From Candidatus Aminicenantota bacterium (lineage in GTDB: Bacteria > Acidobacteriota > Aminicenantia > UBA2199): a DNA stretch of 8,260 nt. Shown one piece after another: positions 1 to 6,363 of the stretch. How positions within the stretch are numbered: position 1 is the stretch's first letter; the number at the start of each line of letters is the position of its first letter. The DNA is taken from assembly GCA_023136725.1 (NCBI GenBank), contig JAGLQR010000059.1, forward strand, positions 1-8,260, given 5' to 3'. Below the pieces are notes generated by a model. That model saw nothing but the letters and a program-made list of their open reading frames with translations. It did not search any database and was not told the DNA's origin. Both the position numbers and the translations under genes were made by a program.

Positions 1-939
1 GAACGGGTGATCTTCATTACCTGACTGGGATCCCGATAAACTTTTAACAGCCTGGTAAATATCTGTCAGTTTTGCTCTGCTGTTTACCCTCTTCCCCTTT
101 GGTAGTCCCGGGCCGTTCCAGATTATAAGAGGGACCCTCAATGTGACATCATAACAGAAGATCCCATGGCCGAACTCCTGGTGTTCGCCTTTATCTTCAG
201 CATGATCCCCTGCAATGATTATGATAGTGTTATCCAGAAGTCCCTTGTCCTTAAGGAGTCTGGTGATCTTTCCAATGTACAGGTCCATATATGCGATCTC
301 TCCCAGGTAGGGATCTTTTTTAAATTTGTCCCCATATTTTCCCGGAGGTGAATAGGGAGTATGAGGGTCATAAAAATGGACCCATCCGAAGAATTTTTTA
401 TTTCCGGCTTTGTTTATGAGGATTTTAAATTTATTGAAAACTTTATCTGCCGGAATTTGAGAAGATTGTGTCACATTCATTTCACCGACGTCCAGCGAGT
501 CGTCGTAGGTGTCAAATCCCTGAGAAAGGCCGAATTTCGAAGCAAGGACGTATGAAGAAATAACAGCAAATGTATGAAAATTTTTTTTCTTTAAAAATTC
601 AGTGATCGTTTCATATTCATTTCCAAGAGTGTACCACCCGTTATTTCTGACATTCATTATAAACGGATGTTTCCCGGTGAGCATTGAAGCGTGTGCGGGA
701 AGGGTTACGGGTATATTTGAATAGCAGTTTTCATAGATAATCCCTTCATTTCCCAATTTGTCAATATTAGGAGTGAACTTAAGATTGTCGTTGTAGCATC
801 CGATATGATCTGCTCTGGTTGTGTCCAGTGTGATCAGGAGAATGTTCATCTTTCCCGATTCAGCCGGGAATATCATTTCAGGGGTGAGTATCAGAAAAAA
901 AAACAATAAAAAGATAAAGTTTCTTCCAAAAATTTTCAT
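1..939 (-). CDS. Sulfatase-fold (alkaline phosphatase superfamily) protein, 3' end cut by window edge
   Basis: An open frame of 313 codons runs without a stop from ATG at 939 to the left edge, so the C-terminus is missing. Residues 1-26 look like a signal peptide (basic start, a phenylalanine/leucine-rich core, then FPAES), so the protein is probably exported. The catalytic domain starts at about residue 32. LDTTRAD (38-44) supplies the first metal-binding aspartate, TLPAHASMLTG (79-89) is the nucleophile segment, HFYDPHTPY lies mid-protein, and GDHAED (244-249, D245/H246) is the second metal site. Classical sulfatases have C/S-x-P-S-R at the nucleophile, where this protein has T-x-P-A-H. Threonine cannot become formylglycine, so true sulfate-ester hydrolysis is doubtful. 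Phosphoester hydrolysis or phospho-group transfer fits better. It follows the nucleotidyltransferase on the same strand after a 70-base gap. No well-spaced Shine-Dalgarno is present (AAGG sits one base before ATG). Confidence 0.85.
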   Translation of the reverse strand, partial: MKIFGRNFIFLLFFFLILTPEMIFPAESGKMNILLITLDTTRADHIGCYNDNLKFTPNIDKLGNEGIIYENCYSNIPVTLPAHASMLTGKHPFIMNVRNNGWYTLGNEYETITEFLKKKNFHTFAVISSYVLASKFGLSQGFDTYDDSLDVGEMNVTQSSQIPADKVFNKFKILINKAGNKKFFGWVHFYDPHTPYSPPGKYGDKFKKDPYLGEIAYMDLYIGKITRLLKDKGLLDNTIIIIAGDHAEDKGEHQEFGHGIFCYDVTLRVPLIIWNGPGLPKGKRVNSRAKLTDIYQAVKSLSGSQSGNEDHPF

Positions 940-944
940 ACCTT

Positions 945-953
945 ATTTTAACA
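945..953 (-). promoter_or_regulatory. Possible extended -10 promoter for the sulfatase-fold gene
   Basis: The minus strand reads TGTTAAAAT here, matching an extended -10 (TG-N-TAAAAT) with no recognisable -35. The start codon lies only 6 bases downstream, so a transcript from it would begin at or next to the ATG. In this AT-rich gap a chance match is quite possible. Confidence 0.3.
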
Positions 954-962
954 TAGTTAATT

Positions 963-988
963 GTTGAAAAATTAATAATATTTTCAAC
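963..988. repeat. Perfect 8-bp inverted repeat in the intercistronic gap
   Basis: GTTGAAAA (963-970) is exactly repeated in inverse as TTTTCAAC (981-988) around a 10-base AT-only loop. It lies between the nucleotidyltransferase stop and the sulfatase-fold start. No T-tract follows on the minus strand, so it is not a standard terminator. It could be an operator or an mRNA stem-loop. Confidence 0.5.
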
Positions 989-1009
989 TTCATATTGATT
1001 AAGAAGGAT

Positions 1010-1867
1010 TTACATTTTCAGGTCGAAGGTTCCTTCCATTGTAATGACCTTTTTTATGAAGGTTCCACTCCTGATAAACAGGCCTCCGGTTACTATAGAG
1101 TCCCTGATAACTGTATCACCGCTTATTTTGGTATCGCTCCAGATTATTGAGTTAGTAACTTCAGCTTCCTGTGTAATGGAAACGCCTTCGGAAACTGAAT
1201 TTCCGGAGGACTTACCTTCACTTTCCCGGAAAATTTCATTAGAAAGGAAATAATTTTCAGGTGATCCAATATCAAGCCACAATCCCCCGTATTCCAGAAC
1301 TCTGATAGATTTTCCTGAAGCTTCAAGAGAGTCGAAAAGGTTTTCCCGGCTTAGCTCTTTTAAAAAATCACTCCGGAATATCGAGACTCCTGTATACATG
1401 AGGTCAGTGACTTCCGGATTTTTATCCCTTCTTAAAAAATCGTTACCCCGTGTAATAATTGAAGAGTAGGGGCCGTCTTTTTTTCTTACAAGAATAACAC
1501 CGGCGGAATTATTTTCATCCATTTCCCTAAAAAGTTTGTAGTATGGAATATCGAGGAAAGTGTCACCATTAATAACCAGTGTATATTTATCTTTATCACT
1601 ACTTATTGTGGAGAGTATTCTGTTGCCGGACAGTTCTTCCTCTTCAAGATAGGTTATATCAAGGCCGGGAAGAGGGAAATTTGTAATCAGAGGCGCCAGG
1701 TGGTGAACGTTAATAAATCCCCGCTCAAGTCCAAATCCTGTCAGTTGTCGTGCTATGATGCCAAGAAGTGGGATACCATCCAGAGGGAATAAAGGCTTGG
1801 GAAGGCTGTTTGTAAGTGGTTCTGCCCGTTTTCCAAATCCACCGGCAAGAATAAAAAAATCTGTCAA
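1010..1867 (-). CDS. NDP-sugar pyrophosphorylase-type nucleotidyltransferase
   Basis: This 285-residue enzyme should join a sugar-1-phosphate to an NTP, giving a nucleotide sugar and pyrophosphate in the cytoplasm. The N-terminal Rossmann-like domain has LAGGFGKR (7-14) and SLPKPL (21-26), the nucleotide-binding signature with lysine 24. NVHHLA (53-58) recalls MurU/GDP-mannose-type enzymes. NGDT (100-103) supplies the metal-binding aspartate 102, followed by TGVSIF (159-164) and WLDIGSPENY (197-206), the sugar-binding end. Residues 223-275 look like a short left-handed beta-helix of hexapeptide repeats, as in mannose-1-phosphate guanylyltransferases. The sugar and base cannot be fixed from sequence. 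The start is TTG at 1867, because the LAGG motif begins at residue 7 and no ATG lies just upstream. TTGA at 1867-1864 overlaps the stop of the polyprenyl synthase, implying translational coupling. Confidence 0.88.
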   Translation of the reverse strand: MTDFFILAGGFGKRAEPLTNSLPKPLFPLDGIPLLGIIARQLTGFGLERGFINVHHLAPLITNFPLPGLDITYLEEEELSGNRILSTISSDKDKYTLVINGDTFLDIPYYKLFREMDENNSAGVILVRKKDGPYSSIITRGNDFLRRDKNPEVTDLMYTGVSIFRSDFLKELSRENLFDSLEASGKSIRVLEYGGLWLDIGSPENYFLSNEIFRESEGKSSGNSVSEGVSITQEAEVTNSIIWSDTKISGDTVIRDSIVTGGLFIRSGTFIKKVITMEGTFDLKM

Positions 1868-2808
1868 TATTCTCTGAACCTGATGAAATCAAGTATTTTT
1901 GTCAATGACTCTTTGTATGGGGAGGGTGAGAACCTTTCAAGAAAATTTTGGCACTTCTTATAGTACTCATCAACTTTCTCCTGTGACTTTTCTTTTATAT
2001 TATATCTCTCAAAAAGATCCAGGAGCTTTTTACTGTGTTCGACGGAGAAATATTTTTTGACATCTTCTTTTGCCGAGGAATTTTGAAGGAGGATGAATGG
2101 AAGTGTTATTTTCCCTTCCTGAAGGTCCCTGAATCTGTCTTTTCCGGAACTGGTTGAGAAAATATCAATAAGGTCATCACTAATCTGGAAGATGTTTCCG
2201 AAATTTATACCGAACTCGTAGAACTCGTTCTCGATTTTAGTCTCTTCTCCACTGATTATGGCAGCCATCCGGGTAACGGCACCGAACAGGGAAGAGGTTT
2301 TTTTTGATATTACTTCAAGGTAAGTTTCCAGGCTGACATCATAATTGAAGTTGTTCTCGATCTCCTGCAATTGCCCTTCTACCATTATCCTTGTGGAATC
2401 CAGAAGTATATCCAATAGCCTGGGATTTTTAATATTGTTCATGATGTTGAGAGAATGGACGAACAGAAAGTCTCCTCCAAGTACGGAAATCATGTTTCCC
2501 ATGGAATTGTTAAGCGTTTTTTCTCCTCTCCGCTGATCAGCACTATCGAGAATATCGTCATGGATCAGGCTGGATAAATGGAATAACTCGATAGAAGATG
2601 CAATGTTGAGGAGTTTGTCAGAATAATTATTGTTGGCGCCGCTGAGGAGGAATAAAAGGGTAGATCTGATCTTTTTCCCTTTGGATACCGGCACTACGGC
2701 CTTTATCTGATTGATCAGGTTAACATCACTATTTAAAGTAGCTGAAAGGACAGATGTAGTGTCATTCAGCAATTTTTGTACAGGGCTTTGTATATCTTTC
2801 AAAATCAT
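1864..2808 (-). CDS. Long-chain polyprenyl diphosphate synthase (IspB-like)
   Basis: This is a trans-type isoprenyl diphosphate synthase, which condenses allylic diphosphates with isopentenyl diphosphate to make quinone side chains or lipid carriers. Counting from ATG at 2808 (314 residues), KGKKIRS (43-49) is the diphosphate-binding region, DDILD (84-88) with QRRG (92-95) is the first aspartate-rich motif, and DDLID (211-215) is the second. The residues 4 and 5 positions before the first motif are both serine. Small residues there normally allow long products, as in octaprenyl synthases. The segment NSDVNLINQI aligns with the E. coli IspB N-terminus at almost the same position if ATG 2808 is used. 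A TTG at 2844 would add 12 residues. Neither start has a well-placed Shine-Dalgarno: AAGGAG at 2830-2825 is 16 bases from the ATG. Its stop overlaps the next gene's TTG. Confidence 0.92.
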   Translation of the reverse strand: MILKDIQSPVQKLLNDTTSVLSATLNSDVNLINQIKAVVPVSKGKKIRSTLLFLLSGANNNYSDKLLNIASSIELFHLSSLIHDDILDSADQRRGEKTLNNSMGNMISVLGGDFLFVHSLNIMNNIKNPRLLDILLDSTRIMVEGQLQEIENNFNYDVSLETYLEVISKKTSSLFGAVTRMAAIISGEETKIENEFYEFGINFGNIFQISDDLIDIFSTSSGKDRFRDLQEGKITLPFILLQNSSAKEDVKKYFSVEHSKKLLDLFERYNIKEKSQEKVDEYYKKCQNFLERFSPSPYKESLTKILDFIRFREY

Positions 2809-2838
2809 TTGAGATAGTTTAGCACTCCTTGAAATATT

Positions 2839-2867
2839 TTGCAATTTGAAAATACGGATAATATAAT
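2839..2867 (+). promoter_or_regulatory. Sigma-70 promoter of the YjbQ-family gene, predicted leaderless
   Basis: TTGCAA (2839-2844), a 17-base spacer and a perfect TATAAT (2862-2867) precede the ATG at 2874 by six bases. A start site 7 bases after the -10 would fall on the A of the start codon. The -35 also overlaps the 5' region of the divergent polyprenyl synthase gene. Confidence 0.7.
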
Positions 2868-2873
2868 AGGTAA

Positions 2874-3290
2874 ATGATCTTCTCAGAATATGTAAATATA
2901 AATACCGGAGGGAAAAACGAGATTGTAGATATCACTGGTGATGTAAGGTCTATATTAAAAAATTCCGGGGTTTCTGCCGGAAGCATTCTTGTTTTTGTCC
3001 CGGGTGCGACCGGTGCTGTTACAACTATAGAGTTTGAGCCGGGCCTTGTCAGGGATTTTCCGGAACTTATGGAAAGGCTTATCCCTGAAAATATTACTTA
3101 TCTCCACAATGAGACCTGGCATGACGGGAACGGTCACTCTCATTTGCGGGCATCTCTAATAGGTCCTTCTCTGACAATACCGGTAATTGATGCTGAACCG
3201 GTACTCGGGACATGGCAGCAGATAATTTTTCTGGAATTTGACAACAAACCCCATAGTCGGAAGATAGTGGTACAGGTGTCCGGGGAATAA
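2874..3290 (+). CDS. YjbQ/UPF0047 family protein
   Basis: This 138-residue protein covers the whole UPF0047 (YjbQ) fold, the usual family length. Signature segments are PGATGAVTTIEFEPG (43-57), then HDGNGHSHLRASLIGPS (83-99) with conserved histidines 83, 88 and 90, then LGTWQQIIFLEFDN (111-124) and a basic, beta-rich C-terminal strand ending VVQVSGE. E. coli YjbQ has weak thiamin-phosphate synthase activity, but the physiological role of the family is unsettled. Many members carry a histidine-threonine-threonine motif where this one has G-A-T-G, a variant I recall from archaeal and thermophile homologues. It is cytoplasmic, with no signal peptide. It is divergent from the polyprenyl synthase and 68 bases upstream of the dipeptidase, which has its own promoter. 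There is no Shine-Dalgarno at normal spacing. Confidence 0.9.
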   Translation: MIFSEYVNINTGGKNEIVDITGDVRSILKNSGVSAGSILVFVPGATGAVTTIEFEPGLVRDFPELMERLIPENITYLHNETWHDGNGHSHLRASLIGPSLTIPVIDAEPVLGTWQQIIFLEFDNKPHSRKIVVQVSGE

Positions 3291-3302
3291 TCAAAACAAT
3301 TC

Positions 3303-3331
3303 TTGACAATTTACATGTTTTTGCCTATATT
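3303..3331 (+). promoter_or_regulatory. Sigma-70 promoter of the dipeptidase gene
   Basis: A perfect -35 TTGACA (3303-3308), a 17-base spacer and -10 TATATT (3326-3331) lie between the YjbQ stop and the dipeptidase start. The predicted start site is near 3338. That leaves a leader of about 20 bases containing the ribosome binding site. Confidence 0.8.
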
Positions 3332-3346
3332 TATTGATCACTATAC

Positions 3347-3352
3347 AAGGAG
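3347..3352 (+). promoter_or_regulatory. Ribosome binding site of the dipeptidase gene
   Basis: AAGGAG lies 6 bases before ATG 3359. It fixes the start and shows that this organism uses canonical Shine-Dalgarno initiation. Confidence 0.85.
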
Positions 3353-3358
3353 AAATTA

Positions 3359-4819
3359 ATGGAAAATGTGTCCCATGAAAAAACAAAAGATATTTTGAAG
3401 TGGTTTGAAGAAATAAGTAAGATTCCAAGATGTTCCAAACAGGAAGATAAGATCGTTAATTATCTTATAGAATGGTCAAAAGAGAATGGTTTTGAATATA
3501 ATATCGACAATGTCCAGAACATTGTTATTAAAGTACCTGCCACTTCGGGAATGGAGAATTCTCCGATTATTGTGATTCAGGGACATCTGGATATGGTTTG
3601 CGAAAAAACTCCTGATTCTGATCATGATTTCACAAAAGATCCGATAAAACTTGTTTATGATGGGGAATGGTTAACAGCAGACAGAACAACACTCGGATCA
3701 GATAACGGTATTGCAATTGCCATGGCAATGGCTGCGGCTCTGGACAAAGATCTTGAGCATCCTCCTCTGGAACTACTTTTCACAGTTGATGAGGAAACCG
3801 GGCTGACCGGCGCAAATGCATTAGCTCCCGGATTCATAGAAGGGAAACTCCTTCTGAATATTGATTCCGAGGATGAAGGTGTTTTTACTGTCGGGTGTGC
3901 AGGCGGCATTAATACTGACCTGACTCTTCCGGTTGATCTTGAAAATATTCCATCAGGCTATAATGAGTTCAAACTTATGGCAGGCGGAATGAAGGGTGGC
4001 CACTCAGGAATAGATATTGCTCTGGGAAAAGCCAATGCAATTAAAGTTATAGCAAGGGCAATTAACTCGATCGTTAACCAGGGATTTGAGGTTTTACTTT
4101 CTGATATAAAAGGCGGGTCTGCACATAATGCTATTCCGAGAGATGCGGAAGCCGTGCTCCTGATTAAAGATAATGATCTTGAAAAGATAAAGGAAGTTGT
4201 AAGTGATAATGAACAAACCATCAAATTTGAACATTCATCAACCGACCCGGATCTTGAGATAAAACTTGTATCTGAAGATGGATCTTCAGCTTCAAAGGCA
4301 GTTAACTCAGCCGGAATAAAGAAAATATGCGACTTTGTTTTAGCTATTCCTCATGGTGTGTTTGCTATGTCCGCTGATATTGATGATCTGGTAGAAACAT
4401 CAAATAACCTTGCGAATATTAAGATTGAGAATGGGAAAGTGATGATCCTGACAAGCCAGAGAAGTTCTCTTGTATCAAGGCTTGATGCTCTTACAAACAG
4501 CATTGAAGCAATAGCAAGACTGGCCGGAGGTGAGGGGAAGAGTGGTGACGGTTATCCCCCATGGGAACCAAACATGGATTCTCCACTTCTTGCTAAAAGT
4601 GTTAAGTTGTACGAGAGAATGTACAATAAAAAACCTGTTGTTGAAGTTATCCACGCCGGGCTTGAATGCGGTATCATCGGAGACAAAAATCCGGGAATGG
4701 ATATGCTCTCAATCGGACCGACTCTCAAATATCCTCACAGTCCTGATGAAAAGATCCATGTCGGAACTGTCGGGCTTGTATGGGATTTCATGGCGGAGCT
4801 TCTGAAAGAACTGGCTTAA
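3359..4819 (+). CDS. pepD: Aminoacyl-histidine dipeptidase (PepD, M20 metallopeptidase)
   Basis: This cytosolic di-zinc dipeptidase cleaves Xaa-His (carnosine-type) and other dipeptides, recycling amino acids. At 486 residues it matches E. coli PepD (485). The catalytic domain shows QGHLDMV (H76, with catalytic-site D78), GSDNG (D115, bridging zinc), DEETG (E145 general base, E146 zinc ligand), NIDSEDEG (D169) and PHSPDE (H460) near the C-terminus. All expected metal ligands are present at nearly the same positions as in E. coli. Residues about 190-390 form the lid/dimerisation domain, including GGMKGGHSG (208-216) and KGGSAHNAIP. There is no signal peptide. It has its own promoter, a good Shine-Dalgarno and a terminator just downstream, so it appears to be a single-gene unit. 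Its stop is only 2 bases from the convergent gene. Confidence 0.95.
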   Translation: MENVSHEKTKDILKWFEEISKIPRCSKQEDKIVNYLIEWSKENGFEYNIDNVQNIVIKVPATSGMENSPIIVIQGHLDMVCEKTPDSDHDFTKDPIKLVYDGEWLTADRTTLGSDNGIAIAMAMAAALDKDLEHPPLELLFTVDEETGLTGANALAPGFIEGKLLLNIDSEDEGVFTVGCAGGINTDLTLPVDLENIPSGYNEFKLMAGGMKGGHSGIDIALGKANAIKVIARAINSIVNQGFEVLLSDIKGGSAHNAIPRDAEAVLLIKDNDLEKIKEVVSDNEQTIKFEHSSTDPDLEIKLVSEDGSSASKAVNSAGIKKICDFVLAIPHGVFAMSADIDDLVETSNNLANIKIENGKVMILTSQRSSLVSRLDALTNSIEAIARLAGGEGKSGDGYPPWEPNMDSPLLAKSVKLYERMYNKKPVVEVIHAGLECGIIGDKNPGMDMLSIGPTLKYPHSPDEKIHVGTVGLVWDFMAELLKELA

Positions 4820-4821
4820 AT

Positions 4822-5877
4822 TTATTTGATACCCTGTCTCTGATTGAGCAGGTTTTTTGCAAATTTCATTATAACAGGATTGGTATTTCTGTCTCTTGAA
4901 AGAACTGTAAGGTCCTTTTGATGCAGATTCCTTACAAGGCGCATTGTTTCAGTGACAGGTGCCTTCGGATTATGTACAAGTCCTATAACAATTGAATACT
5001 TCTTAGTCCACTCTTTGCTCTTGGCGATCTTTTCAATAAATTCTTTATCGATGCTCTTGATCTTAAGAAAGATCGCTACTTCATCTTCTGAAATTTTCGG
5101 GCTGCTAAGGACAGATTTGACAACAATTTTGCTCGGGTCACGCAGCAAAATCATCCTTTCGGTCTTAGTCCCTTCCAGAGCAAGTTTTACTTTATCCGGC
5201 AGTCGCATTTTATTTATCTTTTCCAGAGTTGATATGGTCTTTTGCTCAATGGTCACATTTTCGATCAGGTCATTGGCCTCAACTTCTTCCAGGATCTCCT
5301 TTATTTCCGAACTGTCAGCGATGTCCTGGAGATCTTCAAGAATCTCCTCTTTTGAAATAGGTAATGTCTCTTCCACTTTGAGGTAATAATCCCTTATTTC
5401 AGTGATTTTTCCTTTTACAAATGAATCTGCAGAACTGTTCTTTTCAATAGCCTCCATTATTTCAGGATAGGCGATCATTTTTATCTGGTTCTCAAGAAGA
5501 GTTGTAAGGATCTGGAAAGAGCCCTGTTCTGCGATCATCATAAGTATATCAACGGGGAGTGCCTGATTGTTTATGGCTGCTATCAGGACCTCACTATCAT
5601 CCTTATGAAGTGCATTTGTAAGGATAAACCTGGCAACATTGTGGTTTGCCTCTTTTTTTTTGATATACCCGAGTTTGACAAAGGCGGGGATATCCATGAA
5701 TTTCTTACCGGCTCTTTCACTGAATTTTTTTTGAGGGATTACAAATACCAGGGATTCCAGATATTCTTCATCTTTAAGAGGCAGGTTCCTGTCGAGCAGG
5801 AGTTCGATGATCTCATCACCGGGATCTCCGTTGACTATTTTTTCAACAATAGGGTCTTTTGAAATGAGTGGTTCCAT
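4822..5877 (-). CDS. Uncharacterised helical-repeat protein, coupled to RodZ-like gene
   Basis: I do not recognise a named function. The protein is about 351 residues and almost wholly alpha-helical by inspection. It has no signal peptide and no membrane segment, so it is cytosolic. Two blocks of short helical pairs suggest an alpha-solenoid (HEAT-like) architecture. The N-terminal block (about 10-165) contains phrases such as NNQALPVDILMMIAEQG and LLENQIKMIAYPEIMEAI. The C-terminal block (about 215-345) contains LALEGTKTERMILLRDPSK and LVHNPKAPVTETMRLVRNL, ending with a DLTVLSRDRNTN motif. A very acidic linker (about 170-215) separates them. I recall similar conserved hypotheticals from deltaproteobacteria and acidobacteria, but this is unchecked. 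ATG at 5877 overlaps the upstream stop (TGATG), and TTG at 5880 is an alternative. The pairing suggests a scaffold for the membrane-anchored partner. Confidence 0.85.
   Translation of the reverse strand: MEPLISKDPIVEKIVNGDPGDEIIELLLDRNLPLKDEEYLESLVFVIPQKKFSERAGKKFMDIPAFVKLGYIKKKEANHNVARFILTNALHKDDSEVLIAAINNQALPVDILMMIAEQGSFQILTTLLENQIKMIAYPEIMEAIEKNSSADSFVKGKITEIRDYYLKVEETLPISKEEILEDLQDIADSSEIKEILEEVEANDLIENVTIEQKTISTLEKINKMRLPDKVKLALEGTKTERMILLRDPSKIVVKSVLSSPKISEDEVAIFLKIKSIDKEFIEKIAKSKEWTKKYSIVIGLVHNPKAPVTETMRLVRNLHQKDLTVLSRDRNTNPVIMKFAKNLLNQRQGIK
4833..4858 (+). terminator. Intrinsic terminator of pepD, inside the convergent gene's 3' end
   Basis: CCTG (4833-4836), one bulged T and CTC (4838-4840) pair with GAG (4846-4848) and CAGG (4849-4852) around the loop TGATT, followed by six T (4853-4858). 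The stem is short (7 bp with a bulge), but placement 14 bases after the pepD stop and the T-run fit rho-independent termination. The same bases encode the C-terminus of the minus-strand gene. Confidence 0.55.
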
Positions 5878-6263
5878 CAAATCACTTTATTGATAAACAG
5901 AAGATAGAACAATACTGCCATTAGAACTCCAAGAAGAATCCCCTTTATGATTAATCTTCTGTTGCGGAACTTTGAATATCTTAATCCGATCATAGATTTG
6001 ATAACCTGCTTGTTCTCATTATTCTTAATAGGCTCCAGCTCTTCTGAGAATTCAACATAGAACCTCTCCCTGTCAATTTCAAGAAACTCCAGATAAGTGT
6101 TCAGGAAGTTTGAGAAATAAAAAGAACTGTTAAAAAATTCATGATTTTCATTCTCAAGAGCATTAAGTATGTTTTCGTTCAGAGAAGAATGGAGGGCAAT
6201 ATATTCTGATGTTATACCCTTAGCATTCCTCCTCTCCCTGAGGTATTTTCCAAAATTTCCCAT
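5877..6263 (-). CDS. Short RodZ-like helix-turn-helix protein with C-terminal membrane anchor
   Basis: The 128-residue protein begins with a RodZ/HTH_25-type helix-turn-helix domain (1-65): FGKYLRERRNAKGIT, then a helix ending in NALENEN, then FSNFLNTYLEFLEID, which matches the FVRGFVRAYARYLGLD-type end of the family. An acidic linker and a basic patch (RYSKFRNRR, 95-103) precede a single hydrophobic helix at about 105-124, and only four residues follow. The basic patch places the N-terminus in the cytoplasm. Classical RodZ links MreB to the wall machinery and carries a large periplasmic domain, which is absent here, so this is a RodZ-like tail-anchored adaptor rather than a full RodZ. AGGGA (6273-6269) lies 5 bases before ATG. 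It is followed by the helical-repeat gene with a TGATG overlap. Confidence 0.82.
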   Translation of the reverse strand: MGNFGKYLRERRNAKGITSEYIALHSSLNENILNALENENHEFFNSSFYFSNFLNTYLEFLEIDRERFYVEFSEELEPIKNNENKQVIKSMIGLRYSKFRNRRLIIKGILLGVLMAVLFYLLFINKVI

Positions 6264-6275
6264 CTTATTCCCTAT

Positions 6276-6303
6276 ATTTTATTAAATAAAAAGATTATGT
6301 CAA
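6276..6303 (-). promoter_or_regulatory. Candidate promoter of the RodZ-like / helical-repeat operon
   Basis: On the minus strand TTGACA (6303-6298), a 16-base spacer and TAAAAT (6281-6276) precede the RodZ-like start. The predicted start site falls close to the AGGGA ribosome site, leaving a very short leader, so the exact -10 is uncertain. Confidence 0.45.
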
Positions 6304-6330
6304 TGATAGGTCAAAAGAATTAATATTTAA

Positions 6331-6363
6331 CTTGTCATAGATCAAGTGATAAAACTTGACAAG
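6331..6363. repeat. Nested inverted repeats around the -35 of the membrane-protein promoter
   Basis: CTTGTCA (6331-6337) is mirrored by TGACAAG (6357-6363). Inside it TCAAGT (6342-6347) is mirrored by ACTTGA (6354-6359) with a 6-base spacer. Both right arms overlap the TTGACA -35, as expected of a repressor operator, though the arms are short. Confidence 0.4.
6332..6345. promoter_or_regulatory. FNR/CRP-like operator candidate
   Basis: TTGTCATAGATCAA matches the FNR-family pattern TTGAT-N4-ATCAA at 8 of 10 defined positions. It sits about 11 bases upstream of the -35 of the membrane-protein gene, in the divergent intergenic region. The centre is about 53 bases before the predicted start site, which is not an ideal helical position for activation. 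Confidence 0.35.

Noticed and set aside
166..555. Two short plus-strand open frames at the left end
   Set aside because: Both lie antisense to the sulfatase-fold gene, whose uninterrupted 313-codon frame contains recognisable catalytic motifs.
963..988. Intrinsic terminator after the nucleotidyltransferase
   Set aside because: The stem is clear, but it is not followed by a T-run on the minus strand, so it is kept only as an inverted repeat.
2825..2830. AAGGAG as Shine-Dalgarno of the polyprenyl synthase
   Set aside because: It is 16 bases from ATG 2808, with no in-frame ATG, GTG or TTG at a normal distance. It is probably coincidental, or coding if TTG 2844 is the start.
4530..4805. A 91-codon plus-strand frame inside pepD
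   Set aside because: It is an alternate frame within a fully conserved M20 catalytic domain, without its own ribosome site.
4952..5386. A 144-codon plus-strand open frame
   Set aside because: It is fully antisense to the helical-repeat gene. Its protein is serine/leucine/isoleucine-biased with no motif, as expected of a complementary frame.
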